In this document: in pieces, positions 51,112 through 60,075 of the stretch
Layout: each line of letters opens with the position of its first letter
How positions within the stretch are numbered: the stretch's first letter is position 1
Source: SHWB01 sp050246875
Lineage (GTDB): Bacteria; Pseudomonadota; Alphaproteobacteria; UBA6615
Reading direction: 5' to 3'
Length of the DNA: 64,000 nucleotides
NCBI GenBank assembly: GCA_050246875.1
Contig: JBFWVF010000008.1
Span: forward strand, 62,001-126,000
The notes under the pieces: generated by a model
What the model saw: only the letters and a program-made list of their open reading frames with translations
Told to the model about the DNA's origin: nothing
Databases searched by the model: none
Translations under genes and position numbers: made by a program

Positions 51112-51140
51112 TTGATATTTTCGCAATATCGCAGTATTAT
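51112..51140 (+). promoter_or_regulatory. Sigma-70-type promoter, TTGATA-17-TATTAT
   Basis: TTGATA (51112-51117) and TATTAT (51135-51140) are separated by exactly 17 bases in a short AT-rich patch. It faces the small peptidoglycan-binding protein gene at 51203. Downstream, TCATGC-TTTTACC-GCATGA (51172-51190) forms a 6-bp hairpin before the ribosome binding site TAGGAG. Confidence 0.6.
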
Positions 51141-51202
51141 GACCTTTCACTGGGGAGATAGAGCGACAAGATCATGCTTTTACCGCATGATTAGGAGCCC
51201 CC

Positions 51203-51682
51203 ATGCTGAACTTTCCCGCCCTCCCTATCAGCAAGCCCCTCAGCACAAGCAGCCGTGCCGACGAAACCGACGTCATACTGACGAAACATGCCTTGTCCCG
51301 GACCGGTCACCTGGACGCGGCGAAGCATGGGCTGTCGCCGTTCCCGGATGCTCCGCTATTCGCTGCGATCAAGCAGTTCCAATCGGCAAACGGTCTTTAC
51401 ATCGACGGCATCATGCGCCCCGGCGGCGAGACTGCGTCGGCGCTGGGACAGCAATTCGGAAATGAACTGTTTACCGATATCTCAAAGAAGAAACCCGTAC
51501 AGGAAGGCGACAAGGAAAACTGCGAATACCAACTGTACAAAGTCGACATGCCGACATGCCGCGCCATCTCGCGGCGGCGCGGGCCGCGGGCTGCCGCCCT
51601 CTGCATCGCAGCGGCCATGGCTAGGTATGGTGCCTGCCTCGCGGGTCACCCGATCCCACCACTGAATACCTGGAACGACTGA
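51203..51682 (+). CDS. Small protein with peptidoglycan-binding-like domain and Cys-containing C-terminal motif
   Basis: The protein has 159 residues. The N-terminal half resembles a peptidoglycan-binding domain 1: DVILTKHALSRTGHLDAAKH, then AIKQFQSANGLYIDGIMRPG. The C-terminal 50 residues have three spaced Cys (CEYQLYKVDMPTCRAISRRR, then ALCIAAAMARYGACLAG) and end PIPPLNTWND, a closing pattern I associate with small proteins near phage-tail or polymorphic-toxin genes in alphaproteobacteria. No signal peptide is visible. AGGAG precedes the ATG, and a strong promoter lies 60 bases upstream. A toxin/effector role is inference. Confidence 0.7.
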   Translation: MLNFPALPISKPLSTSSRADETDVILTKHALSRTGHLDAAKHGLSPFPDAPLFAAIKQFQSANGLYIDGIMRPGGETASALGQQFGNELFTDISKKKPVQEGDKENCEYQLYKVDMPTCRAISRRRGPRAAALCIAAAMARYGACLAGHPIPPLNTWND

Positions 51683-51923
51683 CGGCAGGTGCTTACATCG
51701 GACAGTGGATGTTTCCTCTGCGCCGCGACGGGCCAATCCAAGTGAGCAATAGCCGCAAAAGCAGCACCCTATCTTGGTCGTCGACTACAAGGAGAAATCT
51801 TGCAAACGGAAAGCACATTCAGATAGAATCTGTTTGGAAACGTACCACCTATACGCATCTTTGCCAATGGTACAGGCTCTTCGCACGATTCGCGCGCGGC
51901 GCATCCAGGAGGATGGCGCAGCG

Positions 51924-52484
51924 ATGAGTGTGGAGGCATACGTCTTCCCGCCCTACCGCCATCACGAGATGGAGCAAAGCCCCATTCCACAATTGCCCTC
52001 CGAAGAGTGGGAGGACGCAGAAGATCTTGATGACGACGCAGTTCTAGAATGCTGGGCTTGCGATGTTCGTTTGCCGTTCGACTCGAAAGATAGACCAATT
52101 TTCGGCATCGACGCAGCCAATGCCATAGAAAATTCCGTCAAATTTGCCAAGATCATGTTCGATTATTCTGGATACTTAGTCGAGCCATCTTCCCCCGATG
52201 CCGTCCCGCTCGACCTCGCCAATCTTTCACTCAAGCTGATGAAAACCATCCGGGGATGCAAGGTGATCGACGGCGAAACACGTCACACGTCGGCGCGCGT
52301 ATACGCCCCACACTACCATGCCGACTTCGACATGTGGTTCTGTCCGCTGCAGTTCCCGGTCCTGGGGAAGGAGATGCACCAACGAACATGGGGAAACGAC
52401 GCCGCCGAGGCGGCCGAGATGGGCGAGGCCAAGGTCATGGAGTTCCTCGCCTACCACGGGGTCACGATCATTCCGGACGATTAG
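51924..52484 (+). CDS. Acidic hypothetical protein, possible partner or immunity protein
   Basis: From ATG 51924 the product has 186 residues. It is strongly acidic in the first half (PSEEWEDAEDLDDDAVLE), contains CWACDVRLPFDSKDR, and ends with a helical KVMEFLAYHGVTIIPDD. The frame is open upstream to 51774, but GGAGG lies about 12 bases before 51924. The 241 bases between this gene and the previous one are open in several frames and may hold a degenerate coding segment. No family is recognised. Its acidity and position after a peptidoglycan-binding protein recall immunity proteins, but this is a guess. Confidence 0.5.
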   Translation: MSVEAYVFPPYRHHEMEQSPIPQLPSEEWEDAEDLDDDAVLECWACDVRLPFDSKDRPIFGIDAANAIENSVKFAKIMFDYSGYLVEPSSPDAVPLDLANLSLKLMKTIRGCKVIDGETRHTSARVYAPHYHADFDMWFCPLQFPVLGKEMHQRTWGNDAAEAAEMGEAKVMEFLAYHGVTIIPDD

Positions 52485-52613
52485 TCGCCGTCAGCGCCGC
52501 CATCGGGCCGCCGCGCGCCGTCCAATAGCGCGGTCCCAAGCCGACCCGGCGTGACGCGATGCGAACGAGGCTCTAGCCTTCTGCCCGCTCCTCCGCGCGC
52601 ATGAGGCCAATCA

Positions 52614-53654
52614 ATGAAACCCATCAACGTCGGCATCATCGGTACGGGCTGGGTCGGCGGCATCCGTGCCGAGGCCTGCGCGCAGTACCCGGCGCTGGGC
52701 GCCCTGCACATCGCCGAGACCAATGCGGCGCGACGGGCCGAGGTGGCCGCGAAGACCGGGGCCGTCACGGCCACGGACGACTGGCGGCGTCTGGTCGTCG
52801 ATCCGTCGATCGACCTGCTGATCGTCGCCATGACGCCGGAGTCCGAGCGCTACCCGATCGTCAAGGCAGCACTGGAGGCGGGAAAGCACGTCTTCGTCGA
52901 GAAGCCGATCGCACCGACCATGGAGGAGGCCGACGAGGCCATCGCCATCGCCGAGGCCAGGGGCCTGCAGCTCACCGTCGGCTACACGCGGCGCTTCGAT
53001 CCCAAGTACGCCTACGTCAACAAGGCCATCAAGGAGAAGCTGATCGGCGAGCCGGTGACCTGCCTCGTCAGCCGCCACGTGACGCGCGAGATCGGCAGGA
53101 AAGTGACCGGGCGCTCGCGCATGTCGCCGGCGGCGATGGGCGCGACGCACGATCTCGACTTCCTGCTGTGGTGCCTGCAACCGCGGAAGCCGGTGCGCGT
53201 CTACTCGCAGACGGCCGGCAAGCTGTTCGCCCGGGTCAGCGATACGCCGGACCACCAGTGGATCATGGTGACGCTCGACGACGGCACCACCATCACCGTC
53301 GGCGCCGGCTGGGTGCTGCCGCTCGGCTATCCCAACTACAACCAGTGCATGATCGAGATCATCGGCACCGAGGGCGCGCTGCTGGTCGACGACACGCACC
53401 GCGACGTGCAGCTCAACACGGCGAAGGACGGCATCCGCTATCCGATCTCCTCCATGCCCGGCGAGTCGGTCGGCCACGTCTTCGCCGGCGCCATGGTCGA
53501 GGAGACGCGTCACTTCCTCGACTGCATCGCCTTCGGCCGTCCCTGCCTCGTGCAGCCACGCGAGGCACGGCTGGTGATGGACGTCTACACCGCCGCCGAT
53601 CTGTCGGCCGAACGCGGCGAGCCGGTGCTGCTGCCGCGCAACGACCCGCGCTGA
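52614..53654 (+). CDS. Gfo/Idh/MocA family NAD(P)-dependent oxidoreductase
   Basis: The 346-residue protein starts with a Rossmann fold (VGIIGTGWVGGIRAEAC) and has the conserved EKPIAPTMEEADEAI (Lys-Pro motif, about residue 97) and GYTRRFDPKYAYVNKAIKEK at the start of the second domain. Such enzymes oxidise or reduce sugars, inositols and similar polyols. The C-terminal domain ends RLVMDVYTAADLSAERGEPV. The ATG at 52614 overlaps an earlier out-of-frame ATG, and no strong ribosome binding site is seen. It lies in the insert between dapA and slt. Confidence 0.88.
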   Translation: MKPINVGIIGTGWVGGIRAEACAQYPALGALHIAETNAARRAEVAAKTGAVTATDDWRRLVVDPSIDLLIVAMTPESERYPIVKAALEAGKHVFVEKPIAPTMEEADEAIAIAEARGLQLTVGYTRRFDPKYAYVNKAIKEKLIGEPVTCLVSRHVTREIGRKVTGRSRMSPAAMGATHDLDFLLWCLQPRKPVRVYSQTAGKLFARVSDTPDHQWIMVTLDDGTTITVGAGWVLPLGYPNYNQCMIEIIGTEGALLVDDTHRDVQLNTAKDGIRYPISSMPGESVGHVFAGAMVEETRHFLDCIAFGRPCLVQPREARLVMDVYTAADLSAERGEPVLLPRNDPR

Positions 53655-53767
53655 ATCCGCGCTATCGGGCCGATGCGATTGTCGGTCCGGCGGTGCGCCA
53701 CTAGAGTGCCACCGCGACCGGCCGGAGCCTCTTCGCGGGGCGACAGCCGCCGCCCGGACCGGCATCC

Positions 53768-55309
53768 ATGAGCGACATCGCAACCGTCGAGGGCGCCCGC
53801 GCGACGCGGCGGGAATGGATCGGGCTCGCCGTGCTGGCGCTGCCCTGCCTGCTCTATTCGATGGACCTGACGGTGCTGATGCTGGCCATGCCGCACCTGA
53901 CGGCCGATCTCGCGCCGACCGCGCCGCAGCTCCTCTGGATCGTCGACGTCTACGGCTTCGTGCTGGCCGGCTCGCTGATCACCATGGGTACGCTCGGGGA
54001 CCGCATCGGCCGGCGCAAGCTGCTACTGATTGGCGCCACCGCCTTCGGCGCCGCCTCCGTCCTCGCCGCCTTCGCCGATACGGCGGCGGCGCTGATCGCG
54101 GCCCGCGCTGTGCTCGGCGTGGCGGCGGCGACGCTCGCCCCGTCGACGCTGTCGCTGCTGCGCAACATGTTCCTCGACCCGCGCCAGCGCACCTTCGCCA
54201 TCGGCGTGTGGATCGCCAGCTTCTCGGCCGGCGCCGCCATCGGGCCGCTGACCGGCGGGGCGCTGCTGGCCGAGTTCTGGTGGGGCTCGGTGTTCCTCAT
54301 CAACGTGCCGGTGATGCTGCTGCTTCTGGCGGTCGGGCCGTCCCTGCTGCCCGAGTTCCGCGACCCGAACGCGGGCCGCATCGACGTCGCCAGTGCGGCG
54401 CTGTCGCTGATCGCCGTTCTGGCGGTCATCTACGGCATGAAATGCATCGCCGCCGAAGGGTTCGGGCCGGTGCCGGCGCTGTCGATCCTTGCCGGGCTTG
54501 GCGTCGGCCTGCTTTTCGTCCGCCGGCAGCGCCGCCTCGCTGATCCGCTGATCGACGTGAGCCTGTTCCGTATTCCGGCCTTCGCCACCTCCGTCGCCGC
54601 CAACCTGCTCGGCGTGTTCATCGCCTTCGGAACCTTCCTGCTTGTCACGCAGTACCTGCAGCTCGTGCTTGGCATGGGACCGTTCGAGGCAGGACTTTGG
54701 ACGGCGCCGTCGGGCATCATCTTCATCGTCGGCTCGATGCTGCCGTCGCTGCTGCTGCGCGTCATGCGGCCGGCGCAGGCGATCGCCGCCGGCTTCGCTG
54801 TCGCCGCCATCGGCCTCGCCATCCTGTCGCAGGTTGCCGGCAGCGACGGCCCCTGGGTGCTGATGGCCGGCTTCCTGCTGTTCTGTCTCGGCCTCGCGCC
54901 GGTCGCGACGCTGACGACCGACACCATCGTCAGCATCGCCCCGCCCGAACGGGCCGGCGCGGCGGCGGCCATCTCCGAGACCGGCGCGGAGTTCGGTGGC
55001 GCGCTGGGCATCGCCGTGCTCGGCAGTATCGTCACCGCCGTCTATGGCGGCGCCATGGCAGGAGCAGTACCCGGTGACATTGCAGGCGCGGAGGCCGCAC
55101 GCGACAGTCTCGCCGCGGCCGCGGCGGTCGCAGCGTCGATCGGCGGCGACATCGGCGCGTCCCTGCTGGGCGCAGCGCGCATCGCCTTCGCGCAGTCCCT
55201 GGCACTGACGTCCGCGATCTGTACAGTCATCGCGCTCGGAACGGCGTTGCTGGTCGCGACTGTCCTGCGCCGCGTCCCGGCATCCGTCGTTTCAGACGAC
55301 GGGCATTGA
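53768..55309 (+). CDS. MFS drug exporter, DHA2 (14-helix) family, SmvA-like
   Basis: The 513-residue transporter has about 14 membrane helices. It shows SMDLTVLMLAMPHLTADLAP and LWIVDVYGFVLAGSLITMG in helices 1-2, the MFS motif A GTLGDRIGRRKLLLIGA, and motif C-type VLGVAAATLAPSTLSLLR. These match the EmrB/QacA/SmvA group that exports cationic biocides by proton antiport. A Gly/Ala-rich loop near residues 425-475 precedes the last helix. No regulator gene is adjacent. Substrate cannot be told. Confidence 0.9.
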   Translation: MSDIATVEGARATRREWIGLAVLALPCLLYSMDLTVLMLAMPHLTADLAPTAPQLLWIVDVYGFVLAGSLITMGTLGDRIGRRKLLLIGATAFGAASVLAAFADTAAALIAARAVLGVAAATLAPSTLSLLRNMFLDPRQRTFAIGVWIASFSAGAAIGPLTGGALLAEFWWGSVFLINVPVMLLLLAVGPSLLPEFRDPNAGRIDVASAALSLIAVLAVIYGMKCIAAEGFGPVPALSILAGLGVGLLFVRRQRRLADPLIDVSLFRIPAFATSVAANLLGVFIAFGTFLLVTQYLQLVLGMGPFEAGLWTAPSGIIFIVGSMLPSLLLRVMRPAQAIAAGFAVAAIGLAILSQVAGSDGPWVLMAGFLLFCLGLAPVATLTTDTIVSIAPPERAGAAAAISETGAEFGGALGIAVLGSIVTAVYGGAMAGAVPGDIAGAEAARDSLAAAAAVAASIGGDIGASLLGAARIAFAQSLALTSAICTVIALGTALLVATVLRRVPASVVSDDGH

Positions 55310-55531
55310 CCAAGCGACCCACGCGACCCATTTGGGAAGCGTCATGTGCAGGCCTGCCCCCCTCATCTGCGTCATCGTTCCTTCCGGGCAGCTGCTCACG
55401 AGCGCCTGACCCCGGAACCGGTGGCGGTCGCCGCCGCGGTCCGGGGCACAATCTTCCCAGCGCGCAATTGGTCGACGCCGAGCAGGCGTCGCCATGTGGC
55501 CAACCACGATCTGTCCTTCAGGAGTTCACCC

Positions 55532-55936
55532 ATGTCGAATCGCGCCAGCCCTTCGGCGGCGAAGCCGTCCGTCTACGTCACCGACGGCGACTTCGAGCGC
55601 TTGTCCCAGATCGTTGTTGCCGCTGGCGATGCCGTGCCTGGCGCAGCCGTGCTGGCGGGCGAACTGCGACGCGCCATATTGGTGGAAGATAACGCGGCCC
55701 CCGTTCCTTTCGTCGCCCTGGGCTCGTTCGTCACGTATATCGACCTGTCGTCGGGACGGGAAAGGCGCGTGCAAATCGTGCTGCCGCGCGATGCCAGCAT
55801 CGACCATGGCCGAGTCTCTGTGTTGACCCCGGTCGGCGCAGCCCTCATCGGCATGACCGTCGACACCACTTTCCGGTGGACCGACGGGATGGGGCGACCG
55901 CGCGCCGTGCGGGTGATCGCGGTGGATGGAGGATAG
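55532..55936 (+). CDS. rnk: Rnk-like GreA/GreB-fold RNA polymerase-binding protein
   Basis: The 134-residue product begins MSNRASPSAAKPSVYVTDGD behind CAGGAGTTCACCC. It has the short N-terminal helical region (FERLSQIVVAAGDAVPGAAV) and the FKBP-like GreA/GreB C-terminal domain (VALGSFVTYIDLSSGRERR, then VSVLTPVGAALIGMTVDTTF). Rnk, the regulator of nucleoside diphosphate kinase, binds RNA polymerase near the secondary channel and competes with Gre factors and DksA. The long coiled coil of GreA is absent, in keeping with Rnk. A hairpin, CGACGCC/GGCGTCG, lies 40-60 bases upstream (55473-55491). Confidence 0.85.
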   Translation: MSNRASPSAAKPSVYVTDGDFERLSQIVVAAGDAVPGAAVLAGELRRAILVEDNAAPVPFVALGSFVTYIDLSSGRERRVQIVLPRDASIDHGRVSVLTPVGAALIGMTVDTTFRWTDGMGRPRAVRVIAVDGG

Positions 55937-56007
55937 CGGCGCCACGAACGGCCGTGCCGTATGAACGCGGTTTGCCGGTGCGGCTGCGCATCGCTAGACT
56001 GCCTCTT

Positions 56008-57969
56008 ATGCTCCTTCGCCAAGTCGTTCTGGCAGTTGCGATTCTCGCCGCGGCGCTGATCGCGTCGAACGGCCCCGACGCACGCACCGCCAGTGCGGAC
56101 AAGGCCGGAACGGCGGCAATCTTCGCCGCCGTCGAGCGGGAGGATTTCGCAACCGCTCGCCGGCTGGCCGTCGCAGGTGGCGACCCGCTGGTCATCCGTG
56201 TCGTCGACTGGCTCGACTATCGCCGGCAGGGTACGACGGCGGGCTTCCGTGCGCTGACGGCTTTCCTCGACGCCAACCCCGGCTGGCCCGACGCCGGCAC
56301 GATTGCCCGCACGGCCGAGAAGGCCGCGGCAAGCGACAACGGCACGCCGACGGCCGTGATGCGCGCATGGTTCGAGCGTCGCGCCCCGCGCAGCGGCGAC
56401 GGAGCGCTGGCTTACTACCGGACCCTCGACATCGCGAGCGCTCTCGCCGGGCACGAGAAGGGCCTGACAGAAGCATGGGTCGGCCTCGACTTCGACGCCG
56501 ACAGCGAGAAGGCCTTTCTCGGTCGCTTCGGCCGGCTGCTGTCGCTGCGCGACCACGTACGTCGCCTCGACCGGCTGCTCTGGGAGGAGAAGGTCACGGC
56601 TGCCAGGCGCATGCTGCCGCGCGTCGACCGCGACATGACGAAACTGGCCGAGGCCCGCATCGCCCTGATGCAGCGCGCGCCGGGCGTCGACGGCGCCGTG
56701 GCCAGGGTGCCCGCCGCGCTCGCCGGCGACCCCGGCCTGATGTACGAGCGCATGCGCTGGCGCCGGCGGGCGGGCAACGACGCCGACGCTGCCGCCATCC
56801 TGCTCGACCCGCATATCGACAACCGCCCCTACCCTGACCGCTGGGCGCTGGAAGGTCGGCTCCTGGCGCGCCGGGCGCTTGGCGCCGGCAATTACAGCCA
56901 GGCAGCCCGCCTGGCCTCCGCGCACGGTGCCCAGCGCGGTGTCCAGTTTGCCGAAGCGGAGTTCCTCGCCGGCTGGATCAATCTCGTGAAGCTGTCCGAT
57001 CCGGACGCGGCGTACGCTCATTTCGACCGCCTCTACCGCGGGGTCGAATACCCGATCAGCCTCGCACGCGGCGCCTTCTGGGCCGGGCGGGCCGCACAGG
57101 CCCGACAGGACGCGGCGCTGGCCGAGCGCTGGTACGCGATTGCCGCCCAGTACCCCGCGACCTTCTACGGACAACGCGCCCTCGAACGTCTCGGCCAGCC
57201 GCTGCCGACGCTGGTCTCGGCGGAGCCGCCCGCATCAGTCGCCGCGGCCTTCCGCGCCGACGAGCGGGTGAAGGCGGCCGAACTGCTCGCCGCGCATGAC
57301 CAGCACGGGCCTTTGCGCGCGATGCTGCGGACCCTGGCGGTAGCGGCTAACGACGCCGATACACGCCTGATGGTGGCGAATTTCGCGCGCCGTCTCGGCC
57401 GGGCACGCGAGGCGGTCGAGGCCGCCAAGCGCGCCGACCGCGAGGACGGCCGCTTCGCTGCCGCCGGTTGGCCGGTCGCTCCGTTGCCGTCCGGCATCGT
57501 TCGGCTGCCGCAGCCGACGCTGGTGCAGGCCCTGATCCGCCAAGAGAGCGCCTTCGACCACGAGGCCGTCAGTCCGGCGAATGCACTCGGCCTGATGCAG
57601 TTGCTGCCATCGACCGCAAAGCTGGTGGCGGGTGAGTTGGGTCTGCAATTCTCGCAAGCCCGCCTGACCGCCGACCCGCATTACAACGTGACGCTGGGCA
57701 GCCACTATCTCGCCGGGCTGCTCGACCGTTTCGGCGGTTCGGCGCCCCTGGCGCTGGCGGCCTACAACGCCGGGCCAAGCCGCGTCGTGCGCTGGGTGGC
57801 CGACAACGGCGATCCGCGCACGGGCCAGGTCGACCTGATCGACTGGATCGAGGCGATCCCCTTCGACGAGACGCGCGACTACGTGCAGCGCGTGCTCGAG
57901 GCGGTGCCGGTCTACGAGCGGCTGCTGGAGGCCGGCGACCGCGGCGGCTACGACAATCCACCCTCGTGA
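56008..57969 (+). CDS. slt: Soluble lytic murein transglycosylase (Slt family)
   Basis: From ATG 56008 the protein has 653 residues. The N-terminus (MLLRQVVLAVAILAAALIAS) is a signal peptide for periplasmic export. A long helical superhelix (about 40-490) follows, then the lysozyme-like catalytic domain: the catalytic Glu in LIRQESAFDHEAVSPANALG, LMQLLPSTAKLVAGELG, and ALAAYNAGPSRVVRW. It cleaves peptidoglycan glycan strands to 1,6-anhydro ends. The frame overlaps rnk if extended upstream, but the signal peptide fixes this start. It is followed 7 bases later by a dehalogenase gene. Confidence 0.94.
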   Translation: MLLRQVVLAVAILAAALIASNGPDARTASADKAGTAAIFAAVEREDFATARRLAVAGGDPLVIRVVDWLDYRRQGTTAGFRALTAFLDANPGWPDAGTIARTAEKAAASDNGTPTAVMRAWFERRAPRSGDGALAYYRTLDIASALAGHEKGLTEAWVGLDFDADSEKAFLGRFGRLLSLRDHVRRLDRLLWEEKVTAARRMLPRVDRDMTKLAEARIALMQRAPGVDGAVARVPAALAGDPGLMYERMRWRRRAGNDADAAAILLDPHIDNRPYPDRWALEGRLLARRALGAGNYSQAARLASAHGAQRGVQFAEAEFLAGWINLVKLSDPDAAYAHFDRLYRGVEYPISLARGAFWAGRAAQARQDAALAERWYAIAAQYPATFYGQRALERLGQPLPTLVSAEPPASVAAAFRADERVKAAELLAAHDQHGPLRAMLRTLAVAANDADTRLMVANFARRLGRAREAVEAAKRADREDGRFAAAGWPVAPLPSGIVRLPQPTLVQALIRQESAFDHEAVSPANALGLMQLLPSTAKLVAGELGLQFSQARLTADPHYNVTLGSHYLAGLLDRFGGSAPLALAAYNAGPSRVVRWVADNGDPRTGQVDLIDWIEAIPFDETRDYVQRVLEAVPVYERLLEAGDRGGYDNPPS

Positions 57970-57976
57970 GGCGCGC

Positions 57977-58669
57977 ATGACGACCACCGATTTCGCGGGC
58001 ACGCGCGCTTGCGTGTTCGATGCCTACGGCACGCTGTTCGACTTCAACGCCGCCGTGGCGCGCTGCCGGGACGAGGTCGGGCCACAGGCCGATCGCCTGT
58101 CCGCGCTATGGCGCGACAAGCAGATCCAGTACACATGGCTGCGCAGCCTGATGGGACGCTACGCGCCGTTCTGGCAGGTCACCGGCGAAGCCCTCGACTA
58201 CTGCCTCGAGACTCTCGCGATCACGAAGCCGGCCCTCCGCGACCGCCTGATGGCCGCCTACCGCGAACTCGACGCCTTTCCCGAAGTACCGGCCGTGCTC
58301 GACAGCCTGAAGGCCGCCGGCTATCCGCTGGCGATCCTGTCGAACGGGTCGCCCGAGATGCTCGATGCGGCCGTGAATGCCGCGCGCCTCGGCGACCGCC
58401 TCGATGCCGTGCTGTCGGTCGCCGAGGTCAGCATCTTCAAGCCGCACCCGTCGGTCTACAAACTCGCGGTCGACCGTCTCGGCGTGCCGGCGGAAACCAT
58501 CTGCTTCCTGTCGTCCAATGCCTGGGACGCGGCCGGCGCCGCAGCGTTCGGCTTCCGGGTCGTCTGGATCAATCGCGGCCGCCTGCCCGCCGAACGCCTG
58601 CCCGACGGCCCCCGTGCGACCATCGCCACGCTGGCCGAACTACCGGCCCTGCTGGGTGTCGCCGCATGA
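57977..58669 (+). CDS. Haloacid dehalogenase, type II
   Basis: The 230-residue HAD-superfamily enzyme has the nucleophile motif VFDAYGTLFDFN, motif II LSNGSPEML, motif III KPHPSVYKLA and motif IV SSNAWDAAGAAAFG, characteristic of L-2-haloacid dehalogenases. These hydrolyse 2-haloalkanoic acids to 2-hydroxy acids through an aspartyl ester. GAGGCGCGC precedes the ATG. Its stop overlaps the start of the next gene (ATGA), so the two are coupled. Activity on haloacids is predicted by family only. Confidence 0.88.
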   Translation: MTTTDFAGTRACVFDAYGTLFDFNAAVARCRDEVGPQADRLSALWRDKQIQYTWLRSLMGRYAPFWQVTGEALDYCLETLAITKPALRDRLMAAYRELDAFPEVPAVLDSLKAAGYPLAILSNGSPEMLDAAVNAARLGDRLDAVLSVAEVSIFKPHPSVYKLAVDRLGVPAETICFLSSNAWDAAGAAAFGFRVVWINRGRLPAERLPDGPRATIATLAELPALLGVAA

Positions 58670-59688
58670 GCGACGGTTTCCACGAACCGCGGCTGTCCGC
58701 CTCCCCGCTCGATGCGCCGCCGACGTTCGAGGATATCGCCAAGGCCGGCCGCCGGTTGACCGGACGCGCCGTACGGACGCCCCTGCTCAGCGTGCCGGCA
58801 CTCGATGCCGCAACGGGCGCCACGGTGCTGGTGAAGCCGGAGGTGCTGCAGCGCACGGGCTCGTTCAAGTTTCGCGGCGCCTACAACTTCCTCGCCCAGC
58901 TGTTGCCCGATGTGCGCGCCTCTGGGGTCGTCACCTCTTCCTCCGGCAATCACGCGCAAGGCGTGGCGGCCGCGGCAGCTTATTTCGGTGTGCCGGCGAC
59001 GATCGTCATGCCGGCCGATGCTCCCGCGGCCAAGATCGAGGGCACGAAAGCGCTTGGCGGACGGGTCGTGACCTACGACCGGCAGCGGGAGGATCGCGAG
59101 GCGATTGCGGGGGACATTGCGCGGCAGACCGGGGCCACGCTCGTGCCACCGTTCGATCATCCTTGGATCATCGCCGGTCAAGGCACGGTCGGCGCCGAGA
59201 TCGCCGCGCAGGCCGACGCCGCCAATGCAGCGCTCGACGCGGTGCTGGTGCCGTGCAGCGGTGGCGGCCTGACCGCCGGCATCGCCACCGCGCTGGCCGA
59301 GCTGGCACCGGCGGCACGGGTCTGGACGGTCGAGCCCGCCGGTTACGACGACACGGCCCGCTCGCTGGCGGCAGGGCACCGCCTGCAGAACGAGCCGGGG
59401 GCGGCGTCGCTCTGCGACGCGCTGCTCGTGGGAACTCCCGGCGCCCTGACTTTCGCCATCAACAGCCGCCTGTGCGCCGGCGGCGTCACGGTGAGCGACG
59501 CCGAGGTCGTGAGGGCGATGGCCTTCGCCTACCGCCATCTCAAGCTGGTGGTCGAGCCCGGCGGCGCCGCGGCGCTGGCGGCGCTTCTCGCCGGCAGGCC
59601 GGCGCTGAAGGGAAAGACGGTCGCGGTCGTGCTGTCGGGCGGCAACGTCGACCGCGACACCTTCGCCGCGGCGCTGGCGGCGGCCTGA
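58666..59688 (+). CDS. Threonine/serine dehydratase (PLP fold type II)
   Basis: The 340-residue protein shows the PLP lysine in RTGSFKFRGAYNFLAQ (about 60-75), VTSSSGNHAQGVAAAAAYFG, the phosphate loop VPCSGGGLTAGIA, and a C-terminal VVLSGGNVDRD. It has no ACT domain, as in catabolic threonine dehydratase, serine racemase and 3-hydroxyaspartate dehydratase. The ATG overlaps the dehalogenase stop by 4 bases, implying translational coupling. It is the second enzyme of this type in the window (other at 34511); the two are clearly diverged. Confidence 0.88.
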   Translation: MSDGFHEPRLSASPLDAPPTFEDIAKAGRRLTGRAVRTPLLSVPALDAATGATVLVKPEVLQRTGSFKFRGAYNFLAQLLPDVRASGVVTSSSGNHAQGVAAAAAYFGVPATIVMPADAPAAKIEGTKALGGRVVTYDRQREDREAIAGDIARQTGATLVPPFDHPWIIAGQGTVGAEIAAQADAANAALDAVLVPCSGGGLTAGIATALAELAPAARVWTVEPAGYDDTARSLAAGHRLQNEPGAASLCDALLVGTPGALTFAINSRLCAGGVTVSDAEVVRAMAFAYRHLKLVVEPGGAAALAALLAGRPALKGKTVAVVLSGGNVDRDTFAAALAAA

Positions 59689-59691
59689 TCC

Positions 59692-60075
59692 CTAGGCCTT
59701 CGCGGCCTCGCCGCGGATCAGGTTGAGAGTCGGCTGGCCGCCACGCCGGCGCATGTGGCCCTCGATCTGCGCGCCAGCCTCGACCGACATGCTCTCGTGC
59801 AGGATGTCGCCCTTGATGCGCGCGGTGCTGGCCAGTTCGACCTTGGCGGCGTCGATCTGGCCGACGATCTCGCCGCGGACGCGAACAATCTCGCCGGTGA
59901 CCTGCCCAGCGATCGTCCCCTGCTCGCCGACGCTGAGCGCGCGGCAACGGACATCGCCGTTGACCGTACCCTCGACCTGGACGTCGCCCTCGCTGACGAG
60001 GTCGCCGGTGATGGTCAGGTCCGCCGCCACGATCGACGGCATGCCCCGCGCCTTCTGCTCATTCCTTGAAAACAT
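59692..60075 (-). CDS. bacA: Bactofilin (polymer-forming cytoskeletal protein)
   Basis: The 127-residue protein has the bactofilin beta-helix core: VAADLTITGDLVSEGDVQVE, GTVNGDVRCRALSVGEQGTI, AGQVTGEIVRVRGEIVGQID, AKVELASTARIKGDILHES, with a basic C-terminus (MRRRGGQPTLNLIRGEA). Bactofilins polymerise without nucleotide and scaffold cell-wall or stalk-morphogenesis enzymes. The start ATG at 60075 lies inside the 3' end of the M23 peptidase gene with 17 bases overlap. This tight coupling of an M23 endopeptidase and a bactofilin is a known proteobacterial cell-shape module. Confidence 0.92.
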   Translation of the reverse strand: MFSRNEQKARGMPSIVAADLTITGDLVSEGDVQVEGTVNGDVRCRALSVGEQGTIAGQVTGEIVRVRGEIVGQIDAAKVELASTARIKGDILHESMSVEAGAQIEGHMRRRGGQPTLNLIRGEAAKA

